In this document: positions 58,115-64,000 of the stretch, in pieces | Position numbering within the stretch: position 1 is the stretch's first letter | Layout: each line of letters starts with the position of its first letter | Assembly: GCF_000519205.1 (NCBI RefSeq) | Contig: NZ_JAFB01000016.1 | Location: forward strand, 62,001 to 126,000 | From: Amycolatopsis taiwanensis DSM 45107 | Lineage (GTDB): Bacteria > Actinomycetota > Actinomycetes > Mycobacteriales > Pseudonocardiaceae | DNA length: 64,000 nt | Direction of reading: 5' to 3' | Position numbers and translations under genes: made by a program | Notes under the pieces: generated by a model | The model's database searches: none | What the model was told of the DNA's origin: nothing | What the model saw: only the letters and a program-made list of their open reading frames with translations

Positions 58115-59335
58115 ATGCCCGAAGCCGTAATAGTCTCCGCCGCTCGGTCGCCGATCGGGCGCGCCAACAAGGGATCGCTGGTGAGCATCCGCCCCGACGA
58201 CCTCACGGCGCAGATGGTCCGCGCGGCGCTGGACAAGGTTCCCCAACTGGACCCCGCCGACATCGACGACCTGATCCTCGGCTGCGGCCTGCCCGGCGGC
58301 GAGTCCGGGTTCAACATGGGGCGGGCGGTGGCGGTCCAGCTCGGCTACGACCACCTGCCCGGCTGCACGATCACCCGGTACTGCTCCTCCAGCCTGCAGA
58401 CCACGCGGATGGCGTTCCACGCCATCAAGGCCGGCGAGGGCGACGTGTTCATCTCCGCCGGCGTCGAAACGGTGTCGCGGTTCAGCAAGGGCAGCTCCGA
58501 TTCCTGGCCCGACACGCACAACCCGCTGTTCGCCGAGGCGGAGGCGCGCACCGCGCAGGTCGCCGCCGAAGGCGCCGAAGACTGGACCGACCCGCGCGGC
58601 GAAGGCAAGGTGCCGGACATCTACATCGCGATGGGCCAGACCGCGGAGAACCTTGCGCGGCTGAAGAACGTTTCGCGGGAAGAGATGGACGAGTTCGGCG
58701 TCCGGTCGCAGAACCTGGCGGAAAAGGCGATCGCGGACGGGTTCTGGGCCAAGGACATCACGCCGGTCACACTTGCGGACGGAACGGTGGTGGCCAAGGA
58801 CGACGGCCCCCGCCCCGGCGTGACCATGGCGGGCGTGTCGCAGCTCAAGCCCGTGTTCCGGCCGGACGGACGGGTCACCGCGGGCAACTGCTGCCCGCTC
58901 AACGACGGCGCCGCCGCGCTGGTCGTCATGTCCGACACGAAGGCGCACGAGCTGGGCCTGACGCCGCTGGCCCGGATCGTGTCGACCGGGGTTTCCGCGC
59001 TGTCGCCGGAAATCATGGGCTACGGCCCGGTCGAGGCGTCCCGGCAGGCACTGAGCCGCGCTGGTCTGTCCATTTCGGACATCGACCTGGTGGAGATCAA
59101 CGAGGCGTTCGCCGCCCAGGTCATCCCGTCCTACCAGGATCTGGGCATCGAACTGGACCGGCTCAACGTCAACGGCGGGGCGATCGCGGTCGGCCACCCG
59201 TTCGGCATGACCGGGGCCCGGATCACCAGCACGCTGATCAACTCCCTGCAGCACCACGACAAGCAGTTCGGCCTGGAGACCATGTGCGTCGGCGGTGGCC
59301 AGGGGATGGCCATGGTCCTGGAACGCCTGAGCTAG
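58115..59335 (+). CDS. Acetyl-CoA C-acyltransferase (thiolase), FadA-type
   Basis: A 406-residue thiolase. The acyl-accepting Cys is in RYCSSSLQTTRMAFHA near residue 90, VEINEAFAAQV near 330, the His in GGAIAVGHPFGMTGARI near 360, and the second Cys in ETMCVGGGQGMAMVLERL near 391. All four motifs are intact. It performs the last step of beta-oxidation or its reverse. The ATG at 58115 has GAAGGAG 6 bases upstream, so the in-frame ATG at 58085 is not used. It sits where fadA3 lies in M. tuberculosis, but no other fad gene is present. Confidence 0.94.
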   Translation: MPEAVIVSAARSPIGRANKGSLVSIRPDDLTAQMVRAALDKVPQLDPADIDDLILGCGLPGGESGFNMGRAVAVQLGYDHLPGCTITRYCSSSLQTTRMAFHAIKAGEGDVFISAGVETVSRFSKGSSDSWPDTHNPLFAEAEARTAQVAAEGAEDWTDPRGEGKVPDIYIAMGQTAENLARLKNVSREEMDEFGVRSQNLAEKAIADGFWAKDITPVTLADGTVVAKDDGPRPGVTMAGVSQLKPVFRPDGRVTAGNCCPLNDGAAALVVMSDTKAHELGLTPLARIVSTGVSALSPEIMGYGPVEASRQALSRAGLSISDIDLVEINEAFAAQVIPSYQDLGIELDRLNVNGGAIAVGHPFGMTGARITSTLINSLQHHDKQFGLETMCVGGGQGMAMVLERLS

Positions 59336-59412
59336 TGGTACCGAAGCGGCTTGCTCGGCGGTGCGGGTAGACCTGGCCTCCCGCGCGAAGCGGGGACTCG
59401 CCGGTGGCCGGC

Positions 59413-59706
59413 GAGTCCCCGCCCCAGGAAGTCGAGTTCCCGCTCGGGGAAGCCGTGTCCCCGGTCAGGGACAACGAGTCCCCGCCCCAGGAAGCCGTGT
59501 CCCCGGTCAGGGACAACGAGTCCCCGCCCCAGGAAGCCGAGTTCCCGGTCAGGGACAACGAGTTCCCGCTCGGGGAAGCCGTGTCCCCGGTCAGGGACAA
59601 CGAGTCCCCGCCCCAGGAAGCCGTGTCCCCGGTCAGGGACAACGAGTCCCCGCCCCAGGAAGCCGTGTCCCCGGTCAGGGACAACGAGTTCCCGGTTGGG
59701 GTCAAA
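59413..59706. repeat. 21-bp repeat array 8 (14 perfect-register units)
   Basis: Fourteen plus-oriented units start at 59413 and then every 21 bases to 59686, with no slippage over 294 bases. Two unit types largely alternate, one ending in CCCCAGGAAGCC and one in TCAGGGACAAC, giving a 42-base higher-order period for much of the array. The first 9 bases are GAGTCCCCG, GAGTTCCCG or GTGTCCCCG. It lies between the convergent thiolase and LppU-like genes. Bases 59336-59412 hold a short fragment resembling the long repeat's end (GGCTTGC, GGCGGTGCGGGTAG). Confidence 0.95.
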
Positions 59707-59741
59707 CGGTTGTCACCGCTCGACGTCGGCGACGTCCGCCA

Positions 59742-60494
59742 TCACGTCGTGGTCTGGCTGACCTCGGTGTAGCAGTAGGTGCTCTTGGGGTCGGAGTAGG
59801 TGACGGGCAAGTAGCGGTCGAACTCCTCACAGACCGTCTCATCGGTAACCCCTTGCACGACCTTGGAGACCTTCACCTCGGCCCTCGGGTCGGTGCAGGC
59901 GACCTTCTGGTAGCCGGCGGTGTCGCTGGTGAAGTCGGCCATGCAGTCGCCTTCCACCACGTTGGGCATCAGGCACAGCCTGTACGACGTGCTCTTGCGA
60001 CTGTAGGAATACTCGTCGTAATCCCCTTGCGGACAGCTGCCCCCGCTGCTGTCCAGCTTCACCGCGATCTTGACGTTCGCCGACGGGTCCGTGCAGTCGA
60101 CCTTGGTCGGGTCGGCGTGCTTGCTGAACTCCTTGACGTTCAGGCAGTCGCCGACCGCCGCGGTGGCCGGGGAACTCTTGAAGTACCAGATGCCGCCCGC
60201 CACGACCAAACCGAGGATGACCACCGCCGCGCCGATTCGCACCCACAGCATGGTCCGCTTCTTCGACGGGGGCGGACCGTAAGGCTGGCCGGGAGGCGGG
60301 CCGAAGCCGCCGGGCTGGCCGGGCGGCGGGAAGGGCGGCCCGGGCGGCCCACCTCCCGGCGGAGGACCGTACGGGGGGCCGGCCGGAGGCATGCCACCAG
60401 GAGGAGGAACGGACGGCCCACCGAGTGGTGGGCCGTAGGGCTGCCCCGGCGGTGGAGGACCGGCGGGCTGCCCCGGCGGCGGGGGGACGCTCAC
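59742..60494 (-). CDS. LppU/SCO3897-like membrane-anchored protein with Pro-rich N-terminus
   Basis: A 250-residue protein. A cytoplasmic Pro/Gly-rich arm of about 75 residues (repeats of PPPGQP) precedes one membrane helix (MLWVRIGAAVVILGLVVAGGIWYF). The external domain has paired cysteines (AVGDCLNV, KVDCTDPSANVKI, GDCMADF, KVACTDPRAEVKV, CEEFD, CYTEV), typical of the LppU family in which two similar halves each hold a VxCTDPxAxVKV motif. The GTG at 60494 has GAGG 7 bases upstream. Function unknown; such proteins are common at the actinomycete cell surface. Confidence 0.82.
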   Translation of the reverse strand: MSVPPPPGQPAGPPPPGQPYGPPLGGPSVPPPGGMPPAGPPYGPPPGGGPPGPPFPPPGQPGGFGPPPGQPYGPPPSKKRTMLWVRIGAAVVILGLVVAGGIWYFKSSPATAAVGDCLNVKEFSKHADPTKVDCTDPSANVKIAVKLDSSGGSCPQGDYDEYSYSRKSTSYRLCLMPNVVEGDCMADFTSDTAGYQKVACTDPRAEVKVSKVVQGVTDETVCEEFDRYLPVTYSDPKSTYCYTEVSQTTT

Positions 60495-60585
60495 ATAAAC
60501 CTCACGAGTGTGAAGAACGAATACGAACGCTCGCATCCAACACCGCGTGATCGCCGTCCCCTGCGCGGCCCCTCCACAAAGGCGG

Positions 60586-60628
60586 CAAAAACACAGAGGA
60601 CACCCGGATGATTACCGAGTGTCCTCTG
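60586..60628 (-). terminator. Intrinsic terminator of the Bax-inhibitor-type gene
   Basis: A 14-bp stem with one mismatch (CAGAGGACACCCGG at 60594-60607, CCGAGTGTCCTCTG at 60615-60628). On the minus strand it is followed by GTGTTTTTG, giving a U-run. It lies 132 bases past the stop at 60760. Confidence 0.75.
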
Positions 60629-60659
60629 CTCTCTCAGGACGCAGCGAACCGGTGGCGCT

Positions 60660-60706
60660 ATGAGTGACCCGTTACTGTCGACAAGCGGCAGCAACGGGTC
60701 ACTCAT
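60660..60706. repeat. Dispersed inverted repeat, copy 3
   Basis: Perfect 14-base arms (ATGAGTGACCCGTT at 60660-60673, complement at 60693-60706) with a 19-base centre. It lies between the end of the Bax-inhibitor-type gene and its terminator hairpin, so an additional terminator would be redundant here. Confidence 0.88.
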
Positions 60707-60759
60707 GCAAACAATCGTTACGACACCGTTGAGTTCGACTGCGCCAGGTCAGCCGGGCG

Positions 60760-61587
60760 TCAATCGTTCTGGAGGTACGACAGCAGCCGCAGGATCTCCA
60801 GGTAGAGCCAGACCATCGTGGTCATCAGGCCGAAGGCCGCGAACCACGCCCACTTCGCGGGCATACCCTCGCGGATCATCCGGTCGGCCATGTCGAAGTC
60901 GAGCAGGAAGTTGAACGCCGCGATTCCGATCACCACGAGGCTGAAGATGATCGCGAGCGTCCCGCCGCTGCGCAGGCCCATGTTCACGCCCAACAGGCTG
61001 AGCACCAGGTTGAGCAGCATCAGGATGGCCGCGCCCGCGGTCGCACCGATGATCCACTTGGTCAGCCGCGGGGTGACCTTCACCGCGCCGGTGCGATAGA
61101 CCACCAGCATCGCGATGAACACGCCCGCCGTGCCAAGGATCGCCTGCAGCGCGATACCCGGGTAGATCATCTCGAACAGGCCGCTGATCGCGCCGAGGAA
61201 GATACCTTCAGCACCCGAGTACAGCAGCGTCATCGGGCCGCTGGGCTTCTGCCGGAAGATCATCACCAGCGAGAGCACCAGGCCCACCACCAGGGAGACG
61301 ACCATCAGGCCGACGACCGGCCCCATCGCCCTCGCCTCGGCCTGGCTGATCGCCCAGATCGCCGAGAGCACGCCGGTGACCAGCGCGGTCCCCAAGGACA
61401 GCCCGGTCTTGATGACGACGTCGTCCACCGTCATCGGCCGCTCGGCGGGCCCGGCGGGGGCCTGCGGCATGCCGTAATCCGGCCCGCCGCCCAGCGGCTG
61501 GCCGAAGCCTACGTTCGGTCCGTATTGACCGTGTCCCGCCCTGCCGACCGGCAGGTTGCGGAACGCGGGGTTGCCTGTGGAACGCAC
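60760..61587 (-). CDS. Bax inhibitor-1/YccA family membrane protein
   Basis: A 275-residue protein with seven membrane helices after a Gly/Pro-rich N-terminus of about 50 residues (STGNPAFRNLPVGRAG). Family features include MTVDDVVIKTGLSLG, GAEGIFLGAISGLFE, and the helix with FNFLLDFDMADRMIREGMPAKWAWFAAFGLMTTMVWLYLEILRLL. The acidic residues in that last helix correspond to the pH-sensing pair of BsYetJ-type calcium-leak channels. The GTG at 61587 has AGGAGG 5 bases upstream. Confidence 0.92.
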   Translation of the reverse strand: MRSTGNPAFRNLPVGRAGHGQYGPNVGFGQPLGGGPDYGMPQAPAGPAERPMTVDDVVIKTGLSLGTALVTGVLSAIWAISQAEARAMGPVVGLMVVSLVVGLVLSLVMIFRQKPSGPMTLLYSGAEGIFLGAISGLFEMIYPGIALQAILGTAGVFIAMLVVYRTGAVKVTPRLTKWIIGATAGAAILMLLNLVLSLLGVNMGLRSGGTLAIIFSLVVIGIAAFNFLLDFDMADRMIREGMPAKWAWFAAFGLMTTMVWLYLEILRLLSYLQND

Positions 61588-61657
61588 CTGATCCTCCTGG
61601 ATCTCCTGGCACCTGCACTGGGTCCAACGGCGCCGGGCGCCGACGGGTTCCCGATCG

Positions 61658-61675
61658 GGTAAAGGCGACTTTACC
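61658..61675. promoter_or_regulatory. 18-bp palindrome upstream of the Bax-inhibitor-type gene
   Basis: GGTAAAG-GCGA-CTTTACC, perfect 7-bp arms. It lies 71-88 bases upstream of the minus-strand GTG and overlaps a TAAAGT -10-like element on that strand, so it may be an operator. The other part of the divergent gap (61676-61954) holds no recognisable element for the plus-strand gene. Confidence 0.5.
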
Positions 61676-61954
61676 AAGATTGCGAAGATACGGTATCCGG
61701 CCGATTGCCGCCAACACGCTCTGCTTGCTAACGCGCTCACGATCCGTGCTCGATCAGTAACGCCGCCGAGGTGATCCTGCCATGTCCGCGTGAATCGCCG
61801 GAGACCTTTCATTGAATTCCGCAACCGCATCGAGCGTTTCCACCGGCTTCGACCGAGCTCCGCGGGCTCGGACCGAGCAGCCGTAGCGGATTACGAGGAG
61901 CCCTCGGCGCTTATCCGAGGACAAGAGGCGGCCGGCTACAGCACAATGTTGGGC

Positions 61955-63949
61955 ATGGCCGGCTACCTCGTCACGGGCGCGACTGGACTGATCGGGCGCC
62001 ATTTCACCCCGCTCCTGCTCGACCGCCCGGACACCGAGCGCGTCTATCTCCTCGTTCGGGAAGCTTCCCGGGAACGGCTCACGAACCTGGTCGGCGGCTG
62101 GCCGAACGCCGAGGCGGTCACCCTCCTCGTCGGCGACCTGTCGGCGGACCGTCTGGGAATCAGCGACGAGGTCCGCGCCCAGTTGCGCGGAGAGGTCGAC
62201 CACGTGGTGCACCTGGCCGCTCTCTATGACATCACCGCGGACAACGAGGCCAGCATCAAGGCCAACGTGGACGGCACGCGCAACGTGCTCGAACTGTCCG
62301 CGGACATCCACGCCGGTTGCCTGCACCACGTGTCCTCAGTCGCGGTGGCCGGTGACCACCAGGGCGTGTTCACCGAGGACATGTTCGACGTGGGGCAGCG
62401 ACTGCCGACCCCCTACCATCGCACCAAGTTCGAGGCCGAGCGGCTGGTACGCGAGCAGCACGACGTGCCATGGCGGGTGTACCGGCCCGCGATCGTCGTC
62501 GGCCATTCGCGGACCGGCGAGATGGACAAGATCGATGGTCCGTACTACCTGTTCCACGCGATCGACAAGCTCAAGAGCGTGCCGAACCTGCCGCTGGCCG
62601 GCCCGGACCTCGGCGACTCGAACATCGTGCCGGTGGATTACGTGGCGAAGGCGCTGGCCGACCTCGTCGTCAAACCCGGGCTGACGGAACAGGCCTTTCA
62701 CCTGGTGAGCCCGCAGCCGCAGCCGGTGGCGTCCGTCTACAACGCGTTCGCGAAGGCGGCCGGCGCGCCGACCATCGACTTCCAGCTCGACCGGCGCCTG
62801 TCCGGCGGGATCATGCGGCTGGTCAAGCTCTCCGAACACCTGCCCGGGGTCACGATCGTGCGCGACGCGTTCCTGGAGCGCCTGGGCATTCCTCCCGTGC
62901 TGCTGGAGAACATGACGTTCCCGTCGGTCTTCGCCTCCGCCGCCACGCGCAAGGTGCTCGCCGGCAGCGGCATCGAGGTGCCGCAGCTCGAGGACTACGC
63001 GGACGTGCTCTGGCGATACTGGCGCGAGCATCTCGACCCGTTCCGGGCGCGGCTGCACGGCCCGCGAGGCGAGCTCGACGGCCGACGCGTGATCATCACC
63101 GGCGCGTCGTCCGGGATCGGGCGCGCGACGGCGCTCAAGGTCGCGGCCCAAGGCGGCGTGCCGCTGCTCGTCGCAAGGCGGCAGGCCGAACTCGAAGAGG
63201 TGCGGGACGAGATCGTCGCCGAGGGCGGGTCCGCGTCGGTGTATCCGGTCGACCTGACCGACGGGGAAGCGGTCGAGAAGGCCGTCCGGCAGATGCTCGA
63301 GGAGCACGGCCGAATCGACATGGTGGTGAACAATGCGGGCCGCTCGATCCGCCGGTCGATCCGGCTCTCCTACGACCGGTTCCACGACTACGAGCGCGCC
63401 ATGGCGATCAACTACTTCGGCGCGGTGCGGTTGATCCTGGCCGTGCTGCCCCACATGTCGGAGCGCAAATTCGGGCATATCGTGAACGTTTCGTCGATCG
63501 GGGTGCAGGGCATCGCGCCGCGCTTCTCCGCGTATGTGGCGTCGAAGGCGGCACTGGACTACTTCAGCAAGATCGCGGCGACCGAAACGCACGGCGACGG
63601 CATCACCTTCACCACCATTCACATGCCGTTGGTACGCACGCCGATGATCCGGCCGACCAAGATCTACGACGCGTTCCCCACCAAGTCGCCGGACCAGGCG
63701 GCGGACATGGTGCTGCGCGCGCTGAAGCAACGACCGAAACACATTGGTACTCCGGAGGGGTACCTGATGCAGGCCGCGTACACGTTCCTGCCGGGCCTGG
63801 TGGACGCGATCGCCTACGAGGGCTACCGGATCTTCCCCGATTCCGTCGCGGCCGGTGGGTCGGGAGCGCTGAAGGTCGGCAAGGGTGAAAAGCACCTGTC
63901 GAAGGCCGCGACCCGGCTGATCAAGCTCACCCGAGGCTTCCACTGGTGA
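61955..63949 (+). CDS. Two-domain SDR protein, probable fatty acyl-CoA reductase
   Basis: A 664-residue fusion of two Rossmann domains. The N-terminal extended SDR has YLVTGATGLIGRHF near residue 5 and YHRTKFEAERLV as the YxxxK motif near 153, resembling NAD-dependent epimerase or thioester-reductase domains. The C-terminal classical SDR has VIITGASSGIGRATA near 381, NNAGRS, VNVSSIGVQG and YVASKAALDYF. The same architecture occurs in the mycobacterial AcrA1/FcrA1-type acyl-CoA reductases (650-residue class), which make fatty aldehydes or alcohols for wax esters. The ATG at 61955 gives MAGYLVTGATG; an ATG three codons earlier is possible, and the longer frame to 61790 has no ribosome site. Confidence 0.88.
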   Translation: MAGYLVTGATGLIGRHFTPLLLDRPDTERVYLLVREASRERLTNLVGGWPNAEAVTLLVGDLSADRLGISDEVRAQLRGEVDHVVHLAALYDITADNEASIKANVDGTRNVLELSADIHAGCLHHVSSVAVAGDHQGVFTEDMFDVGQRLPTPYHRTKFEAERLVREQHDVPWRVYRPAIVVGHSRTGEMDKIDGPYYLFHAIDKLKSVPNLPLAGPDLGDSNIVPVDYVAKALADLVVKPGLTEQAFHLVSPQPQPVASVYNAFAKAAGAPTIDFQLDRRLSGGIMRLVKLSEHLPGVTIVRDAFLERLGIPPVLLENMTFPSVFASAATRKVLAGSGIEVPQLEDYADVLWRYWREHLDPFRARLHGPRGELDGRRVIITGASSGIGRATALKVAAQGGVPLLVARRQAELEEVRDEIVAEGGSASVYPVDLTDGEAVEKAVRQMLEEHGRIDMVVNNAGRSIRRSIRLSYDRFHDYERAMAINYFGAVRLILAVLPHMSERKFGHIVNVSSIGVQGIAPRFSAYVASKAALDYFSKIAATETHGDGITFTTIHMPLVRTPMIRPTKIYDAFPTKSPDQAADMVLRALKQRPKHIGTPEGYLMQAAYTFLPGLVDAIAYEGYRIFPDSVAAGGSGALKVGKGEKHLSKAATRLIKLTRGFHW

Positions 63950-64000
63950 GACCAATTCGCGAGTCTGACACCGGCAAGACGGTAGGCGAGGGTACGGTTT

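Noticed and set aside
59413-59706. CRISPR array
   Set aside because: Units are 21 bases with no separate unique spacers, and no cas genes are present.

Overview
The window is about 70% GC chromosomal DNA from an actinomycete, most likely a Pseudonocardiaceae genus close to Amycolatopsis. I infer this from the mycothiol S-conjugate amidase (mca), the GuaB1-type IMPDH paralogue, many GTG/TTG starts, and short dispersed intergenic repeats. No rRNA, tRNA, CRISPR array, intact transposase or secondary-metabolite cluster was seen. It is largely core chromosome. From memory, the order ychF, DUF6542 gene, ispH, small helical protein, xseA/xseB, glpX, fumC, phoH2, Z-isoprenyl transferase, trhA, DUF255 gene, small membrane gene, mca, DUF4307 gene, greA, metB, cbs, fadA parallels the Mycobacterium tuberculosis Rv1112 to Rv1074c stretch, with local insertions.

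Layout. 1-2.1 kb: start of typA (partial) and trpS; trpS has a Trp-Trp leader peptide and attenuator. 2.3-8.0 kb: Nudix hydrolase, histidine kinase/response regulator pair, and a divergent operon (LolA-like exported protein, ABC ATPase, ABC permease), with paired 11-bp-spaced direct repeats between them that look like the regulator's operator. 8.0-13.9 kb: pterin dehydratase, small exported protein, zinc-ribbon and SPFH/GYF_2 protein pair, large ATPase-LuxR regulator. 14.1-32.2 kb: ychF, AlkA-type glycosylase fusion, sbcCD, rmuC, DUF6542 gene, a truncated arylamine N-acetyltransferase remnant, ispH, xseA/xseB, glpX, fumC and an ATP-dependent DNA ligase. 32.2-39.3 kb: phosphotransferase-family protein, metallo-beta-lactamase-fold hydrolase, DUF309 protein, guaB1, PIN-PhoH protein, Z-isoprenyl transferase, trhA.

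39.2-43.0 kb is the accessory part. The 3' end of trhA is duplicated 1.25 kb downstream as a direct repeat. Between the copies lie the C-terminus of a tyrosine recombinase and a lipoprotein gene; beyond them lie a GNAT remnant, a DUF4189 exported protein, a TetR regulator and a conserved unknown gene. This looks like a decayed integrative element that used trhA as its attachment site.

43.0-63.9 kb: DUF255 protein, mca, DUF4307 gene, greA (with a hairpin leader), a zinc-ribbon hydrolase-fold protein, Lrp regulator and hppD, ilvA, metB, membrane proteins, cbs, a thiolase, an LppU-like protein, a Bax-inhibitor-1 family protein, and a two-domain SDR/acyl-CoA reductase-like gene.

The most distinctive non-gene structure is a set of repeat families. 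(a) Seven intergenic arrays built on a 21-bp register (cores GAGTTCCCG, GAGTCCCCG, GTGTCCCCG), with a related 22-bp array. (b) Three copies of a 47-48 bp inverted repeat with ATGAGTGACCCGTT arms. (c) A dispersed repeat of about 165-256 bp, one copy of which supplies the C-terminal tail of a gene. (d) GC-rich double hairpins. None has a function I can name.
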